A stretch of DNA of 64,000 nucleotides from Undaria pinnatifida (Eukaryota; Sar; Phaeophyceae; Laminariales; Alariaceae), in NCBI GenBank assembly GCA_012845835.1, contig JABAKD010000003.1:3220212-3284211 (forward strand), written 5' to 3'. The position numbers were made by a program, and so were the translations under genes. Of the stretch, positions 29,605-34,653 are shown piece after piece. The notes under the pieces are model-generated. The model searched no databases. It was not told the DNA's origin and saw nothing but the letters and a program-made list of their open reading frames with translations. Position 1 is the first letter of the stretch. Each line of letters begins with the position of its first letter.

Positions 29605-30024
29605 TTCTCTCTAAATTATCATTTCTTTTCCTGAAAGCAAAAGCCTTTCCCCTAAACTAGAACGAAGATTCTTTCTTTTTTACCGTTTGCCTTCCTCTAA
29701 TCTTTTGACAGGGGTCTCCTCCTCCTCTACCCGCCCCCCCCCCCCCCCCCCCCCCCCCGCTGCCCATCTCCTCTCCTCCTCCTCCACACCCACACCCATA
29801 CCCACACACAGCCCATCTCCCCGGCACCCCTTTTTCTGAAAGCAAAACCCTTTTCCCCATGAACCACAAAGCCTGTTCCCGAAAGCAAATACCCTTTCCC
29901 CTGACTAATATCGCCTTTTCCTGATACCACCCCCCACCCCCCCCCTATTGTCTCTCCGTTGTACAGGGGTGGCGGTCGAGGGAACAGCTACGGAGGCGGA
30001 GGCGGCGGCGGCCGCAACTACTAA
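8795..30024 (+). CDS. DEAD-box RNA helicase with GUCT-like domain, probably organellar (17 exons)
   Basis: ATP-dependent RNA helicase of the DDX21 / plant RH3-PMH type, which remodels RNA structure, often for group II intron splicing or ribosome assembly in organelles. Exons: 8795-9126, 11558-11720, 12381-12488, 12937-13032, 14177-14296, 14576-14740, 16646-16778, 17973-18166, 18679-18810, 20383-20469, 21588-21677, 21999-22121, 23253-23429, 24247-24365, 25619-25739, 28421-28704, 29967-30024. They total 2,502 bp, or 833 residues plus stop, with matching phase at every junction. In order: Arg/Ser-rich leader (1-110), acidic stretch (about 111-165), Q motif FFPVQAQ (about 191-197), RTGSGKT (213-219), PTRELA (266-271), GG (292-293), TPGR (313-316), DEAD (337-340), SAT (368-370), ARGLD (489-493), HRSGRTGR (515-522), GUCT-like (641-720), RGG/GYGG tail. 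The first ATG has an in-frame TGA just upstream. The leader has no hydrophobic signal peptide, so mitochondria are likelier than a brown-algal plastid. Exon 1 is joined by phase and context only. Confidence 0.88.
9633..9893. repeat. Minisatellite of TGTGCTGTGTACTC units in intron 1
   Basis: About 260 bp of 14- and 21-base units built from TGTGCTG and TGTACTC. It generates long Cys/Val/Leu frames on one strand and Thr/Gln/His frames on the other. These are artefacts of the repeat. It lies inside helicase intron 1. Confidence 0.85.
10403..10501. repeat. 51-bp tandem duplication in intron 1
   Basis: Two copies of a 48-bp text starting GCAAGGAACATAGTAGGC at 10,403 and 10,454, separated by three bases and apparently identical. 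Confidence 0.85.
10604..10774 (+). repeat. Family A element, copy 2
   Basis: Starts AGCTTTTCACCGGTCGC and ends GACCCGTGAGAAGC, with GGAGGTGTTCGAAATATCAC in the middle as in the other copies. A second family-A right end (GACCCGTGAAAAGCCCTG) lies at 10,931-10,948, so this may be a composite of two insertions. Confidence 0.7.
10786..10918. repeat. Dispersed repeat with TTGACGG inverted motifs
   Basis: Several TTGACGGC and GCCGTCAAG copies lie in inverted order. The text GTCATCCGACATGTTCG is repeated near 31,630-31,655 as GTCATCTGACATGTTCG beside TTGACGGC. Possibly a small hairpin-forming element. Confidence 0.5.
11138..11430 (+). pseudogene. Two echoes of helicase exon 2 in intron 1
   Basis: At 11,138-11,216 the text CTATTGGATGACTTGGACGC and its surroundings match the [12 protein letters not shown] part of exon 2. 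At 11,337-11,430 a second, more diverged copy matches through to the LDDI part (CTAGACGACATCG). Both lie upstream of the real exon and lose frame. Confidence 0.75.
11558..11720 (+). CDS. Helicase exon 2 (acidic)
   Basis: Opens after TTGATAG and ends GAG|GTGAGA. Encodes [20 protein letters not shown], then a strongly acidic Asp/Ile-repeat stretch. Acidic N-terminal stretches are common in DDX21-type helicases; no specific role can be read from this one. Confidence 0.75.
11763..12030 (+). pseudogene. Echoes of the 3' end of helicase exon 2 in intron 2
   Basis: GTTAGAGCTAGACGAAATCG at 11,763 matches the LELDD part of exon 2 and runs on to GCCGCTGCTGAGTGGGTGAG, a damaged copy of the exon end and donor. 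A further fragment near 11,920-11,955 repeats CGCCGCCAGCCGCTGC and a GGGTGAG. They lie downstream of the real exon. Confidence 0.65.
12381..12488 (+). CDS. Helicase exon 3 (Q motif)
   Basis: Follows CTTGTTGTAG and ends GAGAAG|GTCAGG. Encodes the DEAD-box Q-motif region: an aromatic upstream residue, then [13 protein letters not shown] and FFPVQAQC. The Q contacts adenine in ATP. Confidence 0.92.
12937..13032 (+). CDS. Helicase exon 4 (motif I, Walker A)
   Basis: Between GGGCAG and CAG|GTAAAC. Encodes [20 protein letters not shown], the ATP-binding P-loop. Ser replaces the more usual Ala before RTG, and RTGSGKT replaces RTGTGKT; both are tolerated in the family. Confidence 0.95.
13150..13960. 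repeat. Degenerate CTTGCCTTGCC-type repeats in intron 4
   Basis: Many imperfect units of roughly 30-45 bp containing TTGCCTTGCC, TTACCCCTGTA and GTAGCC fill most of intron 4. On the sense strand they are pyrimidine-rich and include many TGTAG trinucleotide ends, yet splicing must skip them. Confidence 0.6.
14177..14296 (+). CDS. Helicase exon 5 (motif Ia)
   Basis: Follows CTTGCCAG and ends AAGCAG|GTACGG. A basic Gly/Arg-rich linker (RGGRGRLF and RGARGR) precedes [12 protein letters not shown]. The PTRELA motif contacts the RNA backbone. The basic insert between motifs I and Ia is longer than usual, as in other members of this subfamily. Confidence 0.88.
14316..14570. repeat. (GTT)n, (GGT)n and (CTG/CTA)n microsatellites in intron 5
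   Basis: A GTT/GGT run at about 14,316-14,361 and a CTGCTGCTACTG-type run at about 14,468-14,560 occupy the intron. The second runs almost up to the acceptor of exon 6 and may serve as its pyrimidine tract. Confidence 0.8.
14576..14740 (+). CDS. Helicase exon 6 (motifs GG and Ib)
   Basis: Between CAAACAG and AACTTG|GTGAGA. Encodes [12 protein letters not shown] and [15 protein letters not shown], ending NLNL as in plant mitochondrial PMH helicases just before the DEAD exon. Confidence 0.95.
15226..15378 (+). mobile_element. SINE-like A-tailed element (S2), copy 1
   Basis: About 150 bp ending in a run of some 20 A. Nearly identical to 61,275-61,419 through CCAGCTAGCGTTGGGCTGCG, GAGTTAAATCGACACACG and GCTTTATTTTTCCCCATCC. 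A diverged third copy ends in an A-run at about 20,888. It encodes no protein. Confidence 0.7.
15588..16151 (+). mobile_element. Family B inverted-repeat element, with its 3' half triplicated
   Basis: Left end GCGCTACGATAGAGGTGCAC, right end TCGTACCTCTATCGTAGCA: clear inverted repeats enclosing about 260 bp (15,588-15,848). The right-hand part, from TACCGGATGAAAAATCCCA to the right end, is then repeated twice more (15,849-15,988 and 15,989-16,151). It lies in helicase intron 6. Confidence 0.75.
16187..16380 (+). repeat. Family A element, copy 3
   Basis: Starts GGGGCTTTTCGCGTGTCATG and ends GACCAGCGAGAAGCCCTG, with GAGGTGTTCGAAATATT inside. About 190 bp, no expanded minisatellite. Confidence 0.75.
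16646..16778 (+). CDS. Helicase exon 7 (motifs II and III)
   Basis: Between TTTTGCAG and GCCTC|GTGAGT. Encodes [15 protein letters not shown] with the DEAD box for Mg-ATP hydrolysis and LWSATMP with the SAT motif that couples hydrolysis to unwinding. Ends with one base of a split Arg codon. Confidence 0.95.
16850..17130 (-). mobile_element. Diverged S1 SINE relative in intron 7
   Basis: On the minus strand parts match SINE S1 (CACTTGTGACCACGGCCTGT, then AAAATGAAGGCATG). The rest is heavily diverged and the A tail is not seen. Confidence 0.45.
17477..17552 (+). pseudogene. Echo of helicase exon 7 in intron 7
   Basis: The text CTTCAAGGAGATCCCGGACA and onward matches the [18 protein letters not shown] end of exon 7, including the donor (CTTCGTAAGTTATT against CCTCGTGAGTTATT). 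The DEAD part is missing. It lies about 700 bp downstream of the real exon. If spliced it would give [18 protein letters not shown]. Confidence 0.85.
17973..18166 (+). CDS. Helicase exon 8 (start of domain 2, motif IV)
   Basis: Opens after GAGACCAG with two bases that complete CGT (Arg), and encodes [20 protein letters not shown] followed by a helix and KKRSIVFTQ. It ends ACGCAG|GCAAGT: the intron starts with GC rather than GT. Confidence 0.93.
18167..18172 (+). other. GC-type 5' splice site
   Basis: CAG|GCAAGT fits the known GC-AG donor consensus. A shift to the nearby GT (four bases on) would break the reading frame of the conserved FTQTK junction, so the GC donor is the one that works. 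Confidence 0.8.
18371..18425 (+). pseudogene. Echo of the end of helicase exon 8 in intron 8
   Basis: CGGTTCTAGAAATCGCTTCA and TCGTTTTCCCTCAG|GTAGTT match the last 30 bases of exon 8 and its donor. The real donor is GC; this echo has a normal GT. Confidence 0.75.
18679..18810 (+). CDS. Helicase exon 9
   Basis: Between TTGTACAG and ACGAAG|GTGTGG. Encodes TKAEVDEL and [20 protein letters not shown], the LHG..q..R motif region of helicase domain 2. Confidence 0.93.
18858..19110. repeat. Dispersed repeat R2, copy 1, containing a family D element
   Basis: Matches 22,610-22,840 (AGCCCAxACxAGCGCTCTT on the left; CAGCTTTTAGTATAGGCGGG and TCCTGGGC.CTCTT on the right). The family D element at 18,908-18,996 sits inside this copy. 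Confidence 0.65.
18908..18996 (-). mobile_element. Family D mini-element
   Basis: Minus orientation: TTAACCCCTTTAGAACCCCA at the left edge and ACAGGCGTTAA at the right, with TTTCAAGTAATTTTCCC between. TTAA is present at both edges. Confidence 0.75.
19258..19345 (+). pseudogene. Echo of the end of helicase exon 9 in intron 9
   Basis: GGCATGCCTGGGCCGCTTCC, CGGCAGGACGAAG|GTGCGT and the following intron bases (TTTCCTATCATACGG against TTGTCCTATATACGG) match the end of exon 9 and the start of its intron. Confidence 0.85.
19675..19732. repeat. (GGGAT)n microsatellite
   Basis: About ten perfect GGGAT units in helicase intron 9. Confidence 0.9.
20031..20264. repeat. 116-bp tandem duplication in intron 9
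   Basis: Two copies starting TTTCAACCTAACAGAGGTTG at about 20,031 and 20,147, followed by degenerate CGTTTCGTT-type repeats to about 20,370. A GAGGTTGGAAAGCGC fragment also occurs on the minus strand near 63,420-63,450. Confidence 0.75.
20383..20469 (+). CDS. Helicase exon 10 (motif V)
   Basis: Between TATGTTTCAG and GATAAG|GTGCAG. Encodes [20 protein letters not shown], motif V, which links RNA and ATP binding. Confidence 0.95.
20715..20889 (+). mobile_element. S2 SINE-like element, diverged copy
   Basis: Ends CTGCTGGAGGACCCC then an A-run, against CGCCGGAGGAT then A-run in the other S2 copies. The 5' half is diverged. Confidence 0.5.
21280..21440 (+). repeat. Dispersed repeat R3, copy 1
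   Basis: Shares GCCTGGTCGGTGGAAACCCG and GCATTGTGGGGATGCGAGG with 35,855-36,010 and 38,540-38,650. Lies in helicase intron 10. Confidence 0.6.
21478..21530. repeat. (GTT)n microsatellite in intron 10
   Basis: Two GTT runs separated by GTCGGT, shortly before exon 11. Confidence 0.85.
21588..21677 (+). CDS. Helicase exon 11 (motif VI)
   Basis: Between GATGAGCAG and CGGCAG|GTTAGC. Encodes [17 protein letters not shown]. The HRxGRxxR arginines form the arginine finger for ATP hydrolysis. Confidence 0.95.
21810..21870 (+). pseudogene. Echo of the start of helicase exon 12 in intron 11
   Basis: TTTGGCGGCCCTGGAGAAGA and CGTTCAAGAGCCCTCGGCGC match the start of exon 12 ([15 protein letters not shown]). 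No AG precedes it, so it lacks a usable acceptor. It lies about 190 bp upstream of the real exon. Confidence 0.85.
21999..22121 (+). CDS. Helicase exon 12
   Basis: Between TTCGCGTAG and TCATCG|GTGAGG. Encodes [18 protein letters not shown] and [14 protein letters not shown], the region after motif VI that leads to the GUCT domain in the DDX21/RH3 group. Confidence 0.88.
22610..22840. repeat. Dispersed repeat R2, copy 2
   Basis: Same flanks as copy 1 (18,858-19,110). At the place where copy 1 carries a family D element in minus orientation, this copy has a shorter D-like text in plus orientation (TTACTTGGATTCCGTAGGGG then GTTAACC). Confidence 0.55.
22993..23035 (+). pseudogene. Echo of the start of helicase exon 13 in intron 12
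   Basis: CTCTCAG then CCGGTGCGCATGCACGAACC matches the real acceptor region and exon start GTAG then TCGGTGCGGATGTACGAGCC. It lies 250 bp upstream and keeps a good polypyrimidine tract and AG. Confidence 0.85.
23105..23250. repeat. CT-rich tract before exon 13
   Basis: A TCCC/TCCT-type run of about 145 bp on the sense strand, ending just before the exon 13 acceptor. Confidence 0.7.
23253..23429 (+). CDS. Helicase exon 13
   Basis: Between CGCCTTGTAG and GGGGAG|GTGCGT. Encodes a linker ([19 protein letters not shown]) followed by an Ala/Gly-rich helix, [14 protein letters not shown], similar to the ALAAAL helix before the GUCT domain of DDX21/RH3. Confidence 0.82.
23451..23582 (+). repeat. 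Family A element, copy 4
   Basis: Starts GAGCTTTCACGGGTCACAAT and ends GACCCGACCGATGAAAAGC. It lies 21 bp downstream of exon 13. Confidence 0.75.
24247..24365 (+). CDS. Helicase exon 14 (GUCT-like, part 1)
   Basis: Between TTTGCGGCAG and TTCAG|GTGCGA. Encodes [16 protein letters not shown] and [12 protein letters not shown], which follow the pattern of the GUCT fold (SL....GW.TL, then ..FL..I). Ends with two bases of a split Arg codon. Confidence 0.82.
24440..24540 (+). mobile_element. Family D mini-element
   Basis: Contains CCTTGGAATTAGTGCAGG and ends GTTGGGGCTCTAAAGGGG. The left end is diverged. Confidence 0.55.
24600..25592. repeat. CCCTTA/CCCTAC-type pyrimidine-rich array in intron 14
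   Basis: About 850 bp, in two blocks, of imperfect six-base units of the CCCTTA, CCCTAC and CCCATT kind on the sense strand, including a perfect (CCCTA)n run at about 25,467-25,512. The blocks are parted by 150 bp of ordinary sequence at 25,295-25,443. The long Pro/Tyr/Leu frame across it is an artefact. The units differ from a TTAGGG-type telomere. Confidence 0.8.
25619..25739 (+). CDS. Helicase exon 15 (GUCT-like, part 2)
   Basis: Between TGCTGGCAG and AGCTGG|GTTTAG. Encodes [20 protein letters not shown] then a charged helix. The G..IDVP....... pattern matches the end of the GUCT domain (G.vFDlP). It closes the split Arg codon of exon 14. Confidence 0.82.
26043..26215 (+). pseudogene. Two echoes of helicase exon 15 in intron 15
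   Basis: GCCCGCTGCCTTGGTGATGG through AAATGG|GTTTGT matches the [18 protein letters not shown] end of exon 15 and its donor. A second piece, GCGGAATGTGAGGAAATGG, at about 26,185 matches the RNVRKW codons only. Both lie downstream of the exon. Confidence 0.8.
26312..26378. repeat. (CCCT)n microsatellite in intron 15
   Basis: A nearly pure CCCT/CCTC run of about 65 bp. Confidence 0.9.
26555..26960. repeat. Tandem array of family-D-like units in intron 15
   Basis: Four to five diverged units of about 80-100 bp, each with a GACAAAACGCTTGGAATTGG-like core and AGTTGGAAAAG. The core resembles the inside of the family D element. Confidence 0.6.
27160..28250. repeat. Three tandem diverged copies of a ~210-bp repeat, split by an S3 element
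   Basis: ATGTATCGTCCCCCAACCGA or its variant starts copies at about 27,189, 27,808 and 28,038. Each runs through TTTTTCCCAATC and TTTTCAGC-type text, and the first two end CACT(G/A)AAG..GTCTGAT. An S3 element (27,370-27,545) lies between copies one and two. Confidence 0.65.
27370..27545 (-). mobile_element. SINE-like S3 element with (AAC)n tail, copy 2
   Basis: Minus orientation. The tail appears on the plus strand as a long TTG run (27,382-27,436), then CTCGCATTAACTCGCATAAT, CCGTGGTCACAGGACAGGC and CCAGTCACTCTGAAGCTGAG, the complement of copy 1 at 7,757-7,845. Confidence 0.7.
28247..28410. repeat. Three ~57-bp tandem units next to the exon 16 acceptor
   Basis: Each unit has CCGAGCGGACAGACGGACGA or a close variant, then AACCTTACCCTG. 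The last ends directly at the CTGTTGTTGCAG acceptor. Confidence 0.8.
28421..28704 (+). CDS. Helicase exon 16 (RGG/GYGG tail)
   Basis: Between GTTGTTGCAG and GAGAG|GTGAGG. Opens [20 protein letters not shown], then a Gly/Arg/Tyr-rich tail with several [10 protein letters not shown]-type repeats. Such tails bind RNA without sequence preference in this helicase family. The G-rich DNA also gives spurious open frames in the other frames. Confidence 0.9.
29060..29960. repeat. Tandem acceptor-like units with poly(C) in intron 16
   Basis: Five to six degenerate units of about 120-170 bp, each with an acceptor-like ACAGG..TCTCCTCCTCC followed by a C-run of 12-34 bases and a TTTTC.TGAAAGC.AAACCCT text. 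Examples of the AG are at about 29,126, 29,217, 29,410, 29,554 and 29,711. They resemble the real TTGTACAG acceptor of exon 17 and look like repeated copies of it. Confidence 0.65.
29967..30024 (+). CDS. Helicase exon 17 (end)
   Basis: After TTGTACAG. One base completes AGG, then [18 protein letters not shown] and TAA. This short terminal exon finishes the RGG tail. Confidence 0.85.
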
Positions 30025-30420
30025 TCACAGATCTAAACGAATATGAGCTTGTCTCATCGGGAGGAAGGATGCTTCAGGGCGGGTGGGGGAAGAGGGGGGA
30101 AGCGTTCTGATTTATTGCTTGCCATGGTAATTATATACGCCCTCCACTCCCTCTGGAGCAACTTTCCTCTAAAGGGGGGTCAGGGGTGGGAAGGGCGTGG
30201 GATGAAAAAGCTGCGTCCGTTTTACCTCGTTTTTTGTTCGTTGCTGTACCGAGGACGTGATCAATTGTGAAGGGTTGTGATTTATTTTGTTTACCCTGAA
30301 GAATCCTGGTATTGTGGTTTTCTTTTATTTTTCGTTCGCTTGACGTGCTTTTTTTTTTCCCACGCCGTTGGTTTCGTGACCATTTCGTTTTTTCGGTCGT
30401 TTTCCTGGGATTAGCGGGAT
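30025..30420. other. 3' flank of the helicase gene
   Basis: No gene. The 3' UTR and polyadenylation site must lie here, but no signal is clear enough to place. Confidence 0.4.
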
Positions 30421-30424
30421 TTTT

Positions 30425-30655
30425 TGCCGTTTCGAACGCCGGTGGTAATATTTCGGCGGATTACGTGCCGTTTGCACACGCCGGTGGTAGGTTGCGGCGG
30501 AATATGTGCCGTTTTGGACATTGCGGTAGGGTAGCGGCGTGATAGGTGCCGTTTCGAACGCCGACGGTAAGGTGGCGGCGGGATAGGCGCCGAATATCAA
30601 TAACGGCAACGCTGCGGCGGAATATATGCCGTTTCGAACGCCGACGGTAGGGATA
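30425..30655. repeat. ~52-bp tandem repeat, about five units
   Basis: Units built on GCCGTTTCGAACGCCGACGG and GCGGCGGAATATGTGCC, with small indels. No coding sense in either strand. Confidence 0.8.
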
Positions 30656-30659
30656 TGTG

Positions 30660-31930
30660 TTGAACCAGATGACCACCCGTCTCATGGTCTTCAAGAAGCG
30701 AGGGACAATTTTGGGAGAGGGCCTTAATGTCGCACGTATTCGCGTTTTGTTGGCATGTTTGTTTTCTGTTCGCCTTCCTCGGACAGACAGATTATTTTCG
30801 TGATGTTGCTTGTCTCTTTTGTTTTCTTTGTATTGTGCATTAGTTGGTGCTTTGTTGGCAAGCGAGATTGGGAAGAGGTGAGGGGGGAGATGGTCGTTTT
30901 TGACCGTTTTCCGTTTGAAGTCAGCTTCCTGTTAGTCGTGGAGGTTACGACTAATAACATTTTGTTTCCATGAGAGCTTCCGGTTCCGTCAGTCTGTGTG
31001 TACGGTTCCCATTTCGCTTGCTCTTTCGCTTGTTTCCCTAATGCTGTAGATTGACGTTCTTATGCTCTCTTTTTTATTGGGGCTGGGTGCTGGGTACCTG
31101 CTTGAAAGTTTTTGCTGCAACACGTATCGTAGCACTGCTATTAATGTTTCATTCCGTGGGTCATGTTGTTGTCCCCTTTGTTGGTTGAAGCGTTTTTTTC
31201 CGGGTTTTTTACAGCGTTTGCCGTGGACAACGGTGTTGGCTGTGTGTTCCACAACGGCCACCTTTCATTTATCTCCCGTACGTTGTGACCTGGCTAATTC
31301 AGGAGACGGGCAAGCGTCAAATGGTCAGTCGGTGTAGGTGGTCCGTGAAGGCGTTTCCATCCGTCTAGACGGTTTGTCCCCCACCCCGCTGGCAGAAAAC
31401 AATTCAATTATATTTTACATAGTTTTTCTATAGCATGGGTAGGCGTTTTTCCGATAACGGGGATTTATTGTTGTGATATGCGGAAACCCCTTGTTCTCCA
31501 CGTATGATGCATATGTTTTCGATAATATGGTTAGGCGTTTCCCGCAAACGGCGACTTATTTCCGTGTCCCCGACTTTGTTGTGTCAATAAGACCTATGTG
31601 CCTTGACAGCGTCTGTCAAGGGTGAAAAAATGCCGTCATCTGACATGTTCGATTTTGACGGCACCCCCGTTTTTTTCTAACACTGAGTTTGAAATGGCAA
31701 AAAACAAGCCACTTCTTATGTGGTATGAACTAGTGCGGACTCTTGCAACACGGTAAAGGTCCCCCATTTGTTTTTGTCGAGCTCTTATATGTTTATCCCA
31801 AATGAGTGATCATGATGATAACAGGAGAAAATACAAGTTGAGTACACGTCCAAGTCTTATGTTAATAGGTATAAAACGCCCCCACACCCAAAAAAACTAG
31901 AAAAAAAAGGATCTTTATCCAGCGATACTG
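30660..31930. other. Non-coding
   Basis: No gene recognised. A two-copy repeat with TAGGCGTTT and CGGCGACTTATT-like text lies at about 31,435-31,565. The TTGACGGC / GTCATCTGACATGTTCG repeat is at 31,600-31,672. Confidence 0.4.
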
Positions 31931-31934
31931 TATT

Positions 31935-32420
31935 GAGTCATCATGCTGCTAATAGTGTGGTAGAGAGGTGTGTTGTGTTCTTTTTTTTCTGAACCTCCTA
32001 AAACATGCTGAGGAGAGTTTTTTAGCCTTTTCTTTTCCGAGCCAACAAAACTGAGTTCGTAGTTGAAGAATGAAGAGTACAACCCGATCAACAATCCCAT
32101 GGCCTACGTAGGCCTTCAAATAACGTGATGTTGCGAAAAAAAATGGGCGAAGTTTCGACGATTTCGGGTTGAGGTTGCGAAAAAAGTAGTAAAAGTTCTG
32201 ACGATTTTGGCTCAAGGTTGCGGAAAAAGAGTGAAGTTCTGACGATTTTGGCTTGAGGTTGCGAAAAAAGAGTGAAATTCCACGACGATTTGGGGTTTAA
32301 GGAGGTTTAGGTTGCGAATAAAGAATGAAATTCCACGACCATTTATTTGGGGTTTGAGGAGGTTTAGGTTGCGAAAAAAGTGTGAAATTCCTCGACGATT
32401 TCTTCGGTTAAGGAACACCG
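31935..32420. repeat. Family-B-like sequence with internal 45-70-bp tandem units
   Basis: Begins with family-B-like text (CCCGATCAACAATCCCATGG near 32,080), then five to six units of AGGTTGCGAAAAAAGAGTG and AATTCCACGACGATTT between about 32,150 and 32,410. The tandem units expand what is a single segment in other family B copies. Confidence 0.6.
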
Positions 32421-32644
32421 CTCAAGAAAAAACTAGCCAAAAAACGGTACCCCACCAGAGCTGTCATATAACGTGTCGGTACATCATTCCTTCTTTCTGA
32501 GGCTACTCACTTGAGCTCTATGTTTGGCCTATGCCTCCACCCCAAGAAATTGATCTTGATTACATTGAAAGTGCAACTCAAGTTAATTAAGTATGTGAAT
32601 AAGGCAGTATCATTACACTTGGTTTTTTGTAATACCTAGATTAA

Positions 32645-32745
32645 TGTCATCAATGACATCAATAAAGGATACTTTATTAATTATTCAATGTAGAATGACA
32701 TCAATAAAGGATACTTCATTAATTATTCAATGTAGTACGTCATTT
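32645..32745. repeat. 47-bp tandem duplication
   Basis: ATGACATCAATAAAGGATAC and ATTAATTATTCAATGTAG occur twice head to tail with one or two differences. Confidence 0.85.
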
Positions 32746-32799
32746 GATTTTTATGTTGTTACTATATTTCTAACACGTTAATGTCTTCATTATGTTGAG

Positions 32800-33230
32800 G
32801 AATTAGTGGGGTATTAGTCCGTTTGACGACTTGCACAAGGTTAACCAATAGCTCACCCAAACCAAGCCTTAAAACACCACGACGCCATTTGTCAAGTTAG
32901 GAATTAGTGGGGTATTAGCTCGTGTGACCGCTCGCACAAGGAACCATCCCACGATAGGGGTGCAGCAGAAAGTCCCTGAGCTCCTCACATGAGGAACTCA
33001 AAATCTCACCTTGAAAATGACTTCGAAGGCATTCGTTCACACCACCCGACTAAGCTTCAATGCCTTAGTCCAAAAATATAATGTAATCGTGAAATTACTT
33101 TATTGACCGGCAGTTCCTCACATGAGGAACTCAATCGCCCAGGGACGTTTTGGCGCAAAAACTGCAACCCCTACCGTGGGATGACTGCAAGGGTAACCAA
33201 TGCTTACCCACACTAAGCCTTAGAACAGTT
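32800..33230. repeat. Duplicated host segment interrupted by a family E element
   Basis: GGAATTAGTGGGGTATTAG followed by GCACAAGG-TAACCAATAGCTCACCC and AAACCAAGCCTTAAAAC appears at about 32,801-32,875. It reappears at 32,901-33,230, where the element at 32,944-33,183 splits it between CACAAGG and GGTAACCAATGC. Confidence 0.75.
32944..33183. mobile_element. Family E inverted-repeat element, copy 1
   Basis: Left end CCATCCCACGATAGGGGTGC, right end GCAACCCCTACCGTGGGATG: near-perfect inverted repeats around 240 bp. Internal GAGCTCCTCACATGAGGAAC is itself an inverted repeat. No coding capacity, so it is non-autonomous. Confidence 0.8.
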
Positions 33231-33263
33231 AGGGTTCGCTGCAAGATTAATATCCACTATTAT

Positions 33264-33516
33264 TGAGTCGTTCTGCGGTAGCCTCCCCAATTTTTCTTGA
33301 CGAAATCGCCGGTTTCAAAACCAGCTCCCGGTCGCATCTCCTGAAACACGGTGTCTCTCGACACTCCGATGTCATCGATCGATAGGCCTTTGCACACAAG
33401 AAAATATATGGATACCTTATTTTCAATTTCATGCTTCCTTGTTTGTGTCGTCGAGCAGCCATGAAACGTTCGTTAAAAAAAATCACCGGTTTTGGATGGG
33501 GATATCGTAGAATCAG
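33264..33516 (-). mobile_element. Family C inverted-repeat element, copy 1
   Basis: Ends GTCGTTCTGCGGTAGCC and GGATATCGTAGAATCAG are imperfect inverted repeats of the TTCTACGATAGCCCC type. The inside shares GACGAAATCGCCGG, TTTCAAAACCAGCTCCCGG and GTCGAGCAGCCATGAAACG with copies 2 and 3 in opposite orientation. Confidence 0.75.
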
Positions 33517-33619
33517 TCTATTGTTACTATTGATAATTGTGACTAGGTTTTGCCTCATGAAAAAACATAAACTCTTGCTGAAAAAACGAGCGACCGGGCG
33601 TGTAATGCGCGCCGGTCGC

Positions 33620-33913
33620 GCCGGTGGCGTATCAAGTTATTCTCGAGCCTGGTACAGGTCAGTTTCGTGACTTCGAATCCCCCCGAGTGCATATTCGTGT
33701 AAATTCGTGGGGACTTTTTCTTGCGCACAAATTGACTACCGGAAAGCGCGACAGCGTGAGTTAGCAACACTCGGTGAAAAATCGACGAGCAGTGGGATTG
33801 CTTAACCCTATGCGCGATAAAAATTGAAGGCAAGAACCGGGGGGAAGAGACGACACCTGTGACCACGGCTTGTCCAGAAGCTGGAAAGTAGAAGTGTGAA
33901 AAAAAAAAAAAAA
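33620..33913 (+). mobile_element. tRNA-derived SINE (S1), copy 2
   Basis: A-box-like TGGCGTATCAAG and B-box-like GACTTCGAATCCCCC about 45 bp apart, ending in an A-run at about 33,899-33,913. Highly similar to copy 1 at 6,262-6,567. AATGCGC occurs on both sides (about 33,605 and 33,912) and may be its target-site duplication. Confidence 0.75.
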
Positions 33914-34270
33914 TGCGCAGCATGCCAACTCTTTAAGACGAGAGTCGACTCTTAAAGTTGTCGACCTCACAGCTGACGTTGTTAAACTAATTATTATGTA
34001 GATATATATATAAACACGAAATATTTTAAAAATAGTTATGTACACATATAAAAAACACGAAATCTTGTTAAAATAATTATAATGTACATAAAACTAGATC
34101 TTGTTGAAACAGTTATATATATAAAAAAAAACACGAAATCTTCGATCTCACAGCTGGAGAGTATTGTAGATTTATAATATAAAAAAACATGGCGTCTATT
34201 AATAGGTATACAAACCGTCCATATTCAGATTGCACCAAAAAAGAATATCGAAATCCCGACGATTTTGACT

Positions 34271-34531
34271 GATTCTTACCACGATAGCCCCCCCCAAAAC
34301 CAACGACTTTCTTTAACGAACGTTTCGTGGCTGCTCGACAAAAGGAAGGATGCCATGAAAGTATGTCTTCACACATATATATTCTTGTTCGCGAAGGACT
34401 ATCCACCGATTACGTCGGGGTGGCGAAGGGCACCGCATTTCAGGAGATACGGCCGTGGCTGGTTTCAAAACCGGCGATTTCGTCAAAGAAAAGTTGGGGG
34501 GGGGCTATTACCGTAGAACGACCATTTTTAC
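34271..34531 (+). mobile_element. Family C inverted-repeat element, copy 2
   Basis: Starts GATTCTTACCACGATAGCCC and ends GGGGCTATTACCGTAGAACG. The internal text CGTTTCGTGGCTGCTCGAC and CTGGTTTCAAAACCGGCG matches copies 1 and 3. Confidence 0.8.
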
Positions 34532-34560
34532 TTTTATTGTATGTAACCGAGGTTAAGGAG

Positions 34561-34653
34561 TTTAACCCTTTTGAAGCCCCAACACCCCTCCCTATACTAA
34601 TTTCAAGCAATTTTCCCCCCATAGGGGGTTTCCAGTTGTTAGCACAGGCGTTA
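34561..34653 (-). mobile_element. Family D mini-element
   Basis: TTTAACCCTTTTGAAGCCCC at the left and GCACAGGCGTTAA at the right, with AATTTCAAGCAATTTTCCCC inside. TTAA at both edges. A more diverged copy follows at about 34,698-34,790. Confidence 0.75.

Noticed and set aside
32640-33230. CRISPR-like direct repeats
   Set aside because: Only two copies, no regular spacers, and the setting is a eukaryotic nuclear genome with spliceosomal introns.
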